From: Calliopum simillimum
Taxonomy: Eukaryota; Arthropoda; Insecta; Diptera; Lauxaniidae
Length of the DNA stretch: 64,000 nt
Direction: 5' to 3'
NCBI GenBank assembly: GCA_951812925.1
Contig: OX638372.1
Coordinates: 87,751,058 to 87,815,057 of the forward strand
A program made the translations under genes and the position numbers. Positions within the stretch are counted from its first letter, which is position 1. Every line of letters begins with the position of its first letter. Below, in pieces: positions 46,069 through 57,545 of this stretch. The notes under the pieces were generated by a model. It was not told the DNA's origin and did not search any database. It saw nothing but the letters and a program-made list of their open reading frames with translations.

Positions 46069-46808
46069 CGTGGGCTGCTCGATATATTTCTGGCCTAATA
46101 ATGAAAATGCGAATATTTATCATCAAAAATGGTTTTATTGATTTTCAAAGTATTCTCCAGCATGATTTATACACTTTTGCATGCGCTCAAACCAATTGTC
46201 GAAGCACTTTTTCCACTCCGATTGTGACACCTCCAAAACATGGTTTTTAAACGCTTCAGCAGCATTTTCTGGTGACGAAAATCATTGACCACGCATTTTT
46301 TCTTGATGTGCGGGAATAAAAAGAAGTCATTGGGTGCCAAGTCAGGGCTGTACGGCGGATGACCCATCAATTCGACGTTCTGGCCGGTCAAAAAGGCGCT
46401 GGTTTGAGCCGTTGTGTGAGAGCTCGCATTGTCATGGTGAACAATGATTCGTCTGCTCTTGTTCGTTTTTCGAATTTCTCCGAAGACTTCAGGCAAACAA
46501 ATTGTGGTATACTACTGAAAATTAGCCGTCCTACGTTGCTCAAGAGGAACAATCGCCACATGACCAGTTTTGCCGAAGAAACAGGCGACCATTTGCTTCG
46601 AAGTGCTCCTTCCACGAACAACTTTCGTTGGATTTGGCTCATCTTCGAAGACCCACACGGTCGATTGCTGTTTTGTTTCGGGCTCATACGCATAGATCCA
46701 TTATGCGTCTCCTGTGACGATTTAATAAACGTCTTTTGAAGCACCGCGATCGTATTTTTTCAACATTTCTTTGCACCAATCGACACGAGCCTTTTTTTGA
46801 GCGATTGT
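46069..46808 (-). mobile_element. mariner family B, 3' half only (copy B2)
   Basis: The right terminus (CGTGGGCTGCTCGATATATT from 46,069, after TA) and the catalytic half of the transposase are present on the minus strand, from TIAQKK near 46,808 to EYFENQ and its stop at 46,136. It retains the ACFF residues missing in B1 and HHDNASSHTTAQTSAFL. Frameshifts are present. The 5' half is absent; the break lies within a few codons of the point where B3 stops. Confidence 0.8.
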
Positions 46809-46899
46809 AGATTGCGATATGATTTTTCACTCCATGGTTTCATTTTCAAATAGTCATAACTTCTTAAGGAAAAATCATATATATATCCTTAAAAATGGT

Positions 46900-47582
46900 T
46901 TTTCTCAGAGTTTGAATTTATAGTTTTTAGTATTTGAGTGAAATTTGGTTGGATTATCTCAAAAACTGTTTTCAGTATAGCGTTTTAAACCTTTTGCTTA
47001 TATGGGAGGTACCACACCCTCTTGTCTGATTTTATCCAGTATTTGCTTAAAGCTTGCATTTATAATTTTCGGTGTCTGAGTAAAATTTAGTTTGATTATC
47101 TCAAAAAACGCTTTCAGTATAGCGTTTTGAAGCTTTTGCTTATATGAGAGGTGCCACGCCCTCTTGTCCGAATTTGTCCAGTTTTTGCTCAGAGCTTGCG
47201 CTTACAATTTGTAGTATTTATGTGTATTTTGGTTGCATTATCGTGAAAAATAATCCAAAAGTAGCATTTTGAATATATGTTTTGTATGGGCGCTAGGCGT
47301 GTCCGTTGACCGATTTCGGTAATTTTTAATCCCCCGAGCTAACTTTGACGACGGAGGCTGTGCACCAAATTTCATTGAATTATCTTGCCTAGTTTTCCCA
47401 AAAAATGTATTTCCACACACAGCCAGCCATCCAGCCAGCCAGCCAGACAGACGGACATGGCTATATCGACTCAGAAGGTGACGCTGATCAAGAATATATA
47501 TACTTTTCTATATCTGCCACGCCTCCTTCTCAGCGTTACGGAAGGACAAAGTGAATATACCCTGGGTGTAGGGTGTATTTAT
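46900..47582 (+). mobile_element. mini-me/DINE-1-like element, 5'-truncated (M4)
   Basis: Contains GCTTATATGGGAGGTACCAC and GCTTATATGAGAGGTGCCAC blocks, a CAGCCAGCCAGCCAGACAGA microsatellite at about 47,420, the GACGGACATGGCTATATCGA core and the CCCTGGGTGTAGGGTGTATT end. The CTAGTAAGG start is missing. 47,583-48,330 is unrecognised. Confidence 0.65.
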
Positions 47583-48329
47583 ACGTGATGGAACAATTCC
47601 AAGACTGTACTATATTCGAATTTAGCACCAACAAATAGATCGAAAATGTCTATTTTGGTTTTGGTTTGTTGTGTTTTTTTTTTAAATGTACAGTTTTTCG
47701 ACCTTATTTTAAAAAAACGATCAGCTAGGATTTGATTCGGAACAGATTTCGAAACTATAAAATAGCTTTCATAAACTTATTTTTGACTTAAGACAGGTGT
47801 GCATAGATGTTAGCCTCGCGCGACTGTATCGTGTTCAAACCATTTATTGGCATTTGTTATTTCTGTTCTGATGCTGAGGATTTTCCAAAGGAGCATAGCA
47901 ACTGGTGAAGATGGACCGTTGATGGTTTCTGGAGAATGTTCTTTCCAACTGATTACCTAATATGATCTGAAGAAGTATCTTAAAAGGTTATTTTTTGAGT
48001 TGTGCCTATGTTGCTTTCAATATGCGAACTGATAAAACATTCAAAATTCCACGAAAACAATAAACTCTTAGCATTTTATAATGAAAATTCTCCGAAATCT
48101 TTACAAAACCAAATATATTAGGGTAACTCGTGCACATAACTGAGTACTTTTTCTAAGCAAAACATATAGCTCCAATCATAAAACTCAATTGTGTAGGTGA
48201 AATCAACTGCCTAGAGATATTGAAATTGATTCCCTTAACAACAGCAAAAAGCTGCCTGCAAAATAAGACAATTTTTCAACAAAAAAGTTTTAATCCTTGT
48301 TTCGTTTTCTTTCATTTTCTTATTAACAA

Positions 48330-48881
48330 AAGCTAACAGAATCAGCAGCAGAGGAGCAATAACAAAGCCATAATTAATCACTACATAATGCACAACAACA
48401 GCAAACAGTAGCAGCAACAGGCGCCAGATCAAAAATATTTTTATATTATGTTACATGCTGCTAATGGAAATCCTACAAAGGACGAAAGCAAAAAGAAACA
48501 AAAAACCAAAAGATAAATGATGTTTAAGCCAAAAACGTACAATGCCACAAAGCTACTCACACTCGGACGTATGCGAAAATGTTAACAAACAAAAGAATTA
48601 AAACAAAAGAGAGAAATAAAATTACACAGTCGATAAAGAAACAAAAAAAAGAAGAAGGAAACATAACATTGTGATAATCACATGACAACAGTTAATTAAA
48701 TAAAATAAATAAAAAAATGGCAACATAGAAAATCATAAAAATAAATGAAAAGGATAAGAAAGGAAGAAACCAAGAAACAAGTGCGTTAATAAATAAAACA
48801 ACAACGACAACAAATACAACAAGAAAGTTCAGAAAAGAAACAAAAAACCGTAAATTTAATACACCAACACCCCCAACCAAC
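48330..48881 (+). other. Probable 5' UTR / exon leader
   Basis: A stretch rich in CAA and CAG (ACAACAGCAAACAGTAGCAG near 48,396) and A-rich runs without the repeat families found elsewhere. It leads directly into the start codon at 48,882. CAA/CAG-rich leaders are common in fly genes. The transcription start is not identifiable. Confidence 0.4.
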
Positions 48882-48988
48882 ATGACAGAAAATAAGGATA
48901 AACATAGCGACAAGGAAAAGGATAAGGACAAAATTAACGAGCAACACGACAAACAGGAGCACGTAAAGGATAAAGAGCAGCATGACAG
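48882..48988 (+). CDS. First coding exon of an unidentified gene, lysine/aspartate-rich N-terminus
   Basis: ATG at 48,882 in the context CCAACCAACATGA, close to the fly translation-start consensus, opens 35 codons: MTENKDKHSDKEKDKDK, then ...HDKQEHVKDKEQHD, ending CATGACAG|GTGAGT, a consensus donor at 48,988/48,989 in phase 2. The peptide is almost wholly charged and is probably disordered. There is no signal peptide or membrane segment. I do not recognise the gene, and no following exon with a matching phase can be picked with confidence in the remaining 15 kb, so the first intron is probably long. The 49,000-50,690 region after it has only weak similarity to GGxGTGGCACCGCC repeats. Could be chance, but start context, composition and donor agree. 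Confidence 0.55.
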
Positions 48989-50692
48989 GTGAGTTGGTCA
49001 TGAAAATATGTAATATATGTATGCTAGTAGTTGTTATTGTTCCCCCTATATTTGTCACTATATAATAAATATATACATAAGTAAATGGGACATTTCACGC
49101 TAGCCGCAACACTAGTAAACTCCAAAATTCGAGTCAATGAGACCGTAATATGTTTATTCGGGCAAACACTCTCTGGAAATATTTAAAAATGGACTAACGC
49201 TTCCATGGCTCCAAAATGTTTTCTTTAATGCAAATAAGCACCATGTAAAATTTGGTCCATTTCAGAGACCATTTAATGCATCCCACACCATTTTAAAAAC
49301 CGAAAAGTGTTCCTGAATATGAAAAAAATTTTTGTTTTAAAATTTGAGATGTTTATGCTTTTATACGCGAACGGAGTTTGAGCCGCTGAATTCGATTCTG
49401 CATTTTATTTTTCAATAAGTTCTGTAATTTTGATATTTGATATTGGCCATACCATTCCGTATCTTAATTTTTCACCTTGTATGGACAATATCATCAAAAC
49501 TACAGAACTTATAGTAAAAAAAATTGCCGACTCGAATTAAACGGCTCAAAATCCATATAAAAAATTAAACAGTTAAGTTAAAATGGTGAAAAAATGCTCG
49601 ATTTTTCATAATATCTGCAAAAATATAGTGGTTGTTAACACAGAACTTTTTTTTTCATTTTAATAAAATGTTACTCATACGACATGTTTTACATTATTTA
49701 TGCATAACTTTTGCAATTATTATGATAAATGTACCTTTTTTTTACTATTTTGATGATAAAATCGTATGGAATTAGAAAAAACTAAAATATTTTTCACATA
49801 TATTGGGGTATATGAAAGAAGCTCTATCACTTTACGCTTATTTCATTATTGTTCATCTCTTTTTTATTAAAAACAAGCATTTGTCTGCGTTGCAGACGTG
49901 CGTTGGTGACGTCACTAATTTTTTGAAAAGGTGTAAACTGTCCCGATGCAAATTATATATGTACCAAATCTTATCTATGTGCGCTAAACAGTTTAGGAGA
50001 TATGACAACTTTTTTTAAGGTGGCAGCGCCTAATTTTGCAATGGACATTATTTGTCCTCGTATTCTTTAAATATATACCAAATTTCATCCATTTATGTTA
50101 AAAGACATATGATGAATAATTTGTCATAATGCACTTTACACATGAACCAAATTTTGATTATCTTCGTCAAGTAGTTTTCCAGAGATATTACGAATTAAAT
50201 TAACACTGCTTACTTTTATGGCCTATGTTCTGGCTTTTTCTAATACTAAGGTTCTGTGAAAATTTCATTCAAATCATTTAGTAAGTTTCCGAGTCTATAA
50301 AGAACAAACATATACGACGCACTCATCATACTAACGAAATATGCTACATGGGAGCAAACCCCTTTGGTAGTTTACTAACGTACACTCTTTGAGCTGAAAG
50401 AGTTATGAGGACCACATTTTTTCCGAATCAAGACCTAGACAAACATTCTAAAACATAATGCATCTTGATCAGTCAACGGCAATTTCGGAAGTACTGGTGT
50501 TACGGTAGATGTGAAATGGTCCCTATTCATATACATATGTACATTTATGGCTACATATGTATGCATGCATGTTCGATGGGGTGGCTCTTAATTAAAAACA
50601 TGATGATGAAATCGCCGAAGAAATAATCGTCTAAAAAGTAAAATAAGAAAAACATTACATAATAAGATCAAACAGCTCACATTAGCCGTGTT

Positions 50693-51074
50693 TTTTTTGA
50701 CGCGTATATACAATTGGGGTAATTTTCAAATTGCGATAACTTATGAACGGTGGGATGCGATAAAAAGTCCAAGGGTTTTTTCATTGAGAATTACATGCTG
50801 TACAAATAATTTTAATTTTTTATAGAAAAAAATAGTTATTTAGAAGTTATTTAAAAAAATATGATTTTTTGCCGTTTATCGGCGCTTAACCAGTTTTTAT
50901 GGAATAACTCCTAAAAAGTAAATTTTTTTAAAAATAAAATGAAAATTTTTTGTAGAGAACGTGATCTTCCATAAAAAAGTTCCTTATAGATTTTATTGTG
51001 CGACTCAATGTTCATGAGTTATCGCAATTTAAAAATAACCACAATTGTATATACGCGTCAAAAAAACACGCCTA
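50693..51074. mobile_element. 382-bp foldback element
   Basis: TAGCCGTGTTTTTTTTGACG at 50,693 is mirrored by CGTCAAAAAAACACGCCTA at 51,074, and the arms continue through CGCGTATATACAATTG and GATAACTTATGAACGGT against its inverse. Degenerate relatives lie at 17,970-18,270 and 7755-7920. 51,075-52,830 to the right shows nothing I can identify. Confidence 0.8.
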
Positions 51075-52830
51075 TTATTAGGGCCCATCATCGCTTATGA
51101 AATAAAAGGATCCATATCTCTACCTATATGCGTATGTCAATAGAGGCAATTTAACTTAATGGTATTACGTCAACTATGAGAAAGTGGCGTGCGGAAGAAA
51201 TTCCTGGATGAAATTTTCCAAAAAACTTTGATATGAAGTATATGTTATTACAAAAATTGTGATTCCAGATGGTTTGCATACTATTTAAGCAATTTTTTCA
51301 GTCAGTTTTTGTATTTCAAAGGTCAAAATCCAGCTCAAGAAAAAAAAACCATTGGCCTCAACAATACAAAGACTCAATATCAAAATCAAGACTAAGAAGA
51401 TTCAAATTCCAAGACCAAAAGAAAGGCTTTGATCTTGCACTTGGTTCGCTCATCACTAACTAACCTCCGCTTTATAAGTAGTTCTACTCACATTTAGCCG
51501 AATCCTACCTTTTCTTATAATTTTAAATGGCTTAAAGTCAGTCCCTGACAAGCTAAATTTAAATATTCTGATTTCCTTTTCCCGTTTCTCTGTAGGTATC
51601 ATTTAAACCGTTTAAGTAAAATGAAAAAATTTAACTTGTACCTTCCACATCTCAAAATCCGACAGTTCAATTTACTTGAGAAGAATATCAAAAACTTTTT
51701 TAAAGTTTTACTCCTAAGCCAAAAAAGATATAAAATCTTGATGATATTGACTTTAAAGTGTCATTAAATCTATCTTAATAGGTAGAAAATGCTCGTAGAA
51801 GAAGATTCCTTTTTTTAATAAGAGCTAAAACTTGCATCTTTTGGTATTTAATACCTTGATAAAATTTAACACATTCTAAAGAAAACATCTCATAATTCAG
51901 CCATACTAAATCAGTCATATACAAATAATCAAAGTAAAATCTTTAAACAGAGAATTTATTTTATTTGAGAAAAATTGGAGCCACCCTAAAAAACCGATAA
52001 GAATTTATGTGTGAAAGAATAGAGCTCACATTACATGTATCTGCATAGGTGAATAAGTATTTATGTATGTGACTGCATACTAAAATACACAAATATAAAT
52101 AAATTTTTATACATCTGTATAGTCTAAGTCTATAAGTATGTATATCACGAAACATTAAAGGATATACCAGTTCTTTAAGAACTTTAAGTACGAAAATTGC
52201 CTATCATTAGTTGTAATTAGTTGCATTGAAATATGAGTGAAACTCCTTATAAGACGTAAGGTATATGATAAACTGAGACAGACAGGCACTTGTCTACTCA
52301 GTAATGCATGACGAAGAAGGTTTGAATTATGTTTCCTTCCACATGGTGATGAAGTAATAAAATGGGTCTCTGTTATGACAAGACTTGGTGATATGATAAA
52401 TGATAAATTGTGCTACATAAAAGCATGTTTAAATGTATATTATGTACTAAAAGTATTATACTTACGCGTACAGTAAAACTATAAAGAATACATGTACATA
52501 CATAAAGACAACTGCATATACAACCATAGGTATCTTGACATATTGTCATGCAACTTTTACATTTTATAAGCAACGATTGCATTTTAAATTTTAAGCAAAA
52601 CTCTTTAGGAGTGTTCAAACTAGAATTTAGAATGGTAAAAACTCAAATGTAATAGTTTTTGTTACTTTATAGTTACTAAAAAGAAACTTTTCACTTAAAG
52701 TTAGACAACTTAACTTTTGCTTTAAACTTGGTTTTGGCGTTGTATGGTAAAAAATCACATAAAATCTCGAGGAGGCGTGTCAATATATTCAAAGTAAAAG
52801 GTGGCTATTACAGTAAATTTCCTATAAAAA

Positions 52831-53091
52831 TTGAGGAGTGGCCGTACCAAAGGGCCTAAGTACCATTTCGAGGCAAATGTAGTGTCATAATATGAAACGG
52901 GTGGCATTTTGTTAGAAATTAATCAAATTGTTTTCTGTTTTCACTAAAAATTTTCTTGATAGCGTGAAATTGATGTAATTATGTTGAAAAAATTATAACA
53001 TTCAAATAACAGACTATTAGGCACATGAAAAGTTTGACATTACTTTTGCCTCGAAATGGTACTTAGGCCCTTTGGTACGGCCACTCCTCAA
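52831..53091. mobile_element. 261-bp MITE, twin 1
   Basis: The inverted ends TTGAGGAGTGGCCGTACCAA continue for about 45 bases through AGGGCCTAAGTACCATTTCG. It is the same length as, and nearly identical to, the copy at 54,656-54,916. AATT-like flanks. Non-coding. Confidence 0.9.
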
Positions 53092-53239
53092 TTATTAAAA
53101 GTTATTTTAATGGGCTTCTATATACAGCTTTAAAAGGTATCTTAATTAAAAAAGCTGAAAAATTGTGCTAGTTAAATCTGTTTTTTTATTTTATTTAATA
53201 GCATTTCCCGGTATGTGTTGCTACACCCTGTCTTGTACT

Positions 53240-53720
53240 GGGGGCGGGGCATCGCCAATTTTTTTAAGGGATGGAATTTATGTCATTGAATACTTTCAAA
53301 AATATGACCTTTTTTAAGGGCGTGACACCGCCCTTTTTTTTTAATGAACATTATTTGTCCTGGTACCCTTGATGCATATACAAAATCTTATTCATATCTG
53401 TTGAATATTTTAAGAGATATGATGAATTAATTTCATCGGGGGCATGGGACTGCCCACTTATTCAGTAAAAACTATTTGTACTAATTCACTTTATACATGC
53501 ATCAAATTTCATTTATCTGCGTCGAGTAGTTTCAGAGCTATTGCAAATTAATTTTAAGGCGGGCGTGGCATCGCCCACTTTTCAGCAAAAATTATTTGTA
53601 CTAATTCATATTATGCATGCACCGAATTTCAATTACCTGCGTCAGGTGGTTTCAAAGCTATTACGAAATAATTTTTAGAGGGGAGTGGCACCGCCCTTTT
53701 TTTCAGTAAAAAAACAAAAA
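53240..53720. repeat. ~121-bp degenerate tandem units (GGCGTGGCACCGCC type)
   Basis: GGGCGTGACACCGCCC (near 53,318), GGGGCATGGGACTGCCCA (53,439), GGGCGTGGCATCGCCCAC (53,561) and GGGAGTGGCACCGCCC (53,682) are about 121 bases apart, each followed by ATTATTTGTACTAATTCA-like and ATCTGCGTCxAGTxGTTTC-like blocks. Related pieces occur at 49,980-50,300, 59,480-59,830 and 62,270-62,390. Confidence 0.65.
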
Positions 53721-54009
53721 AATTTACATAAAACGAAACATTGCATGTACTGAAATTTTCAAAAAATCATTACTCCTATACCATCAAAGATATTGTACCA
53801 TCTTAATTTTAAATTCATGTGAAAGGTACTTTTGTTTTCTATTTTAGAAAAACATTTTGGAAGGTCGAAAAAAGTTACTATAGCGCTTTTGTCGTTTAGC
53901 ACTAAAATAGTAGTAAATTAAGTACTTTTTACCCAATATAAAAAAACTTTGGGCGCATAGCGTAGTTCAATAACTTTCTAAAAATGGTCCAAACATGAAA
54001 ATGTGTTAA

Positions 54010-54338
54010 AAGGCACTTCAGACTATCTGAGAAGTCATATGTGTTTCCTTATGTTTTTCTGTATGATTTTTGCTCTGACTATCAAATTTTTATTGTTTTT
54101 CATTTATATTGTTGAAATTGTTTTCATTCTTTATTTATCAAACAACAATAAAAAATTTGAAAACTCGTATGACTTCTCTTTTCAAATAGATTCAAATCTA
54201 ATGCCAAAATAACTCATATATGAGTTTTCTTCTGATAAATCATTTGTGTAATAAATTTACATTCACACTATCAGAGTTGCCATATTTGACAACTCATAAG
54301 AGTTTCTGTATGACTTCTCAGATAGTTTGAAGTGGCTT
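54010..54338. mobile_element. ~330-bp MITE with 28-bp inverted ends
   Basis: GGCACTTCAGACTATCTGAG then AAGTCATA is mirrored at about 54,308-54,338. TTAA is present at both edges (54,006-54,009, 54,338-54,341), overlapping the repeat by one base on the right, so a piggyBac-type target is possible but unproven. Confidence 0.65.
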
Positions 54339-54655
54339 TAAGAAATGTTTCAGTTATGGGCCATTTTGTAGTCGGACCATTTTTTTAAATTTTCAAAAAA
54401 TCATAACTTCTAAGCCTCGAGACGTACGTAATTTTCACTCTTTTTCATATGAAAGTTTTTTTTTTTGTCTTTCTTAAAAATATATTTTGGAAGGTAAAAA
54501 ATGTGTACGTGGGCACGTTTTTTGTAGTTTAGTACTTAAATAGTAGTAAATGTAGTACTTTTTATCAAATTTTTGAGCTTATAGTCCAATTCAATACCTT
54601 TCCAAAACAGGTCTAAACATGATAATCGGCTAAGAAATGGCGAAGTTATTGACAA

Positions 54656-54916
54656 TTGAGGAGTGGCCGTACCAAAGGGCCTAAGTACCATTTCGAGGCA
54701 AAAGTAGTGTCAGAATATGAAACGGTTGACATTTTGTTAGAAATTTATAAAACTGTTTTCTGTTTCCACCAAAAATTTACTTGATAGTGTGAAATTGATG
54801 TCATTATGTTAAAAAAATTATAACAGTCAAATAACCAACTATTAAGCACATAAAAAGTATATCATTACTTTTGCCTCGAAATGGTACTTAGGCCCTTTGG
54901 TACGGCCACTCCTCAA
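54656..54916. mobile_element. 261-bp MITE, twin 2
   Basis: Matches 52,831-53,091 over its whole length with scattered substitutions. The inverted ends TTGAGGAGTGGCCGTACCAA are intact on both sides. Confidence 0.9.
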
Positions 54917-55204
54917 TTATTTGAGGAGAGTTTGTCACATTTTACCGATTTTTCTACTTTTTGCACCCCTCTTTAAGCCACAAAAAAAAAATCGCAATTT
55001 TTTTTTCTTTTTTTGCCATTTCTCAAAGATTTGGCAGGAAAGAAACCATGTACCAGATTTCAACGAAACCCGATGGGGTGTGGCAAATCTTGTTACGTTA
55101 GGCATAGAATGGCTGAATACCAAGATCATGAATTTGATCAGCTTTAGTCAGAGGCACACCTTATAAACTGTATAAATGCAGCAAAGGATTATTAAGCTTA
55201 GAAA

Positions 55205-55600
55205 AGGTCATGCAAAAGCACCGACGTAAGTACAAAGACAAGCAGTTGTGACTGAACCAAGTAATAACATTATTTAATTTATTTTGGAGAGTGCAACAAT
55301 CAGATGAATTACTTACATTATAATAAATTTTTAAATCATCAGCATATAAAGAAAAACGTTCCGAAGAACAACAGGTTGGGACATCATTAATATATAGAAT
55401 GAATAACAGCTGACTAAGTATCCTACTTTGTCAAAAGCTTTCGAAATAACCAAATAAATAACGACCACTTGATCACAACTTTTAAATGAGTTAATAAAAT
55501 ATCTTGCAAATGTACAGAGATTTGTTAGAGTAGATCTACCAGGTAGAAACCCTTGGTGATACGGACAAATTATATTTTTACTTAAGAATTTGAACAAACT
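55205..55600 (-). pseudogene. LINE reverse-transcriptase fragment
   Basis: Minus-strand frames give the reverse-transcriptase blocks HQGFLPGRSTLTNLCTFAR and VIYLVISKAFDKV (motif A, where the usual catalytic Asp of YLDxSKAFD reads Val), then in another frame FILYINDVPTCCSSERFSL and YADDLKIYYN (motif C with the catalytic DD). The order fits Jockey/CR1-like non-LTR elements. Motif B is lost between the two frames. A short dead fragment. Confidence 0.8.
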
Positions 55601-57545
55601 AGAGAAAGATTAACATAATTCGAGTACAAGGAAATCAGTAGAATTTACTCATAAATAGTACCACATGTTGTATGAGTAGAATTTCTTTGTTATTGCAAAT
55701 ATGAAATAAATTGGCAGCAATATGTTTAGCATCACTGAATTTCTTATATCCGAATCAGTTAAAAATTGAAACCCATCTGTCTGTTACAAAAAAAAAAAAA
55801 AAAAATCCAAAATATCAATTACAATGTATACAAAACAAACCAAAAAAGTTGATGGAAATATCATGCAAATCGAGTTTAGAACCATAAGGTAATTCAATGT
55901 TAAAAATATCGAATAACCAAGTTAATAAAAACAAGTTAAACTGCAAAATTGAATTCTATTCAGAGTTTATTATTTTAATAGAGTGTAGTTTACAAAATTT
56001 CAAACATACACACATACATATACAAAACAACATTTTACGCACATCATCATGTAAATTTCATAGAAAAGGATGCTGCTGTTCAGCACAAAAGAGACTGCAT
56101 TGTTGTATCCTTTACCAAGTTATCATACTCATAGATAAAATCACACTCCCTCCCACATCATATGCACAACACAATTGCAGCCGCAAGTAGAAGCACAAAC
56201 ACATGTGCTTGCTACCACATTTGTTAGTGTAGGTAACAACTTTGCCATACTGACACGTTGCACATTGGGGAAAATTGAGCGAATAATGTGTTCAATTGAA
56301 AAACTTATATGCAAATATTCTAGTAATTTATGGTATAACTTTAAAATATATGAAATTTTATACCACTAATCGAAATAAAAACGAGTTTAACCGTTCCGTT
56401 TTCGTGTATCGCACTATTAAAGGGGAAGGGCAGGTATAGAAAAGTACATATGCTCTTGAGTTGATAAAGTCATATTCATTTGTCTCCCAGTCCATTTGAA
56501 TATGGTTATGGCTGGCCTTGTGGAGGTATACAGAACTTACAATACAGTGATCCCGGGCTCAATTGGTAATACACATCCAATATTCGCAAATTTTCCTTTG
56601 TTCCCAATTATTTCCTTCTCCTTTCCTTAACTTTTTGTAGGTTTTTTCAAATAATATCCAAATTAGCGCCACGTTGAGTATTCCACCGATAGTAAGCACT
56701 TATACTATTAAGGCTGATCCAAGATTATTGAAGTGCTAAGAAGTTCAAAGCATTACACTTGCTTCATTGTCATTATAAGGTAAGTACTCGAAAAAAAGTA
56801 GGCGACAAAAAATGGGTAAAAAACGTTTATTTATTGACCAAAGAAAAGAAGTAATACATTTTTCGAAGCTGAAGGGTATTTCTTGAAGAAAATGTAAAGG
56901 TTTGCTCATTTGATTGAGACATATGCAAAATATCGTAACTTTGAATTATCATCTGCCATTAGGCTCCGCGCATCATTATAGGTGACCTGGGATGATACCT
57001 TGATCCATTTTTGTTTTAGTTTTTTTTAATTTTTGATAACTTTCTTTGTTTTTAGCAATTTTCTCTTCATTATTGCTCAGGGCAATTTTCGGTACATCAA
57101 TTCTCTCTTCATACCAATTCATGGCCAATTTTCCATAGTGACAACTCGCCAAATCTGGCTAAAATAACATAAAATTTTCAAGGCGTATCATATTCAGCAG
57201 ACGTTTCTGTTAGCACTCTTCCACATAAATTTGGTGGTTAATGGTAAAAGTTGTGACAAATACTGAGCTCTTGAAACCGTACATACAAATTGCTTGCCAA
57301 ACCAAATATTTTTTTGAAAACTTGGCCACTTTTTTTTGCTTTAAATTTGGCGCAACATCACTTTTCTTCCTTCGCTGTAAAATAGTTGACCCGGAAGCTG
57401 TTAAAGTCAGCTTTGACGTAAGTTGCGTTGTCCATTAAATTGAACTCAAAATTGTGTACAAAACGGGGTCGTAAAGCTTTCGTAAGCGAGTTTTAGCACC
57501 TGTATTTTGCTTATCGTTCCTATTTGATGCCAGTATTACTTAATA

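Noticed and set aside
54003..54212. 69-codon hydrophobic frame, possible membrane peptide
   Set aside because: It lies within a MITE, starts at its edge and has AT-rich composition only.
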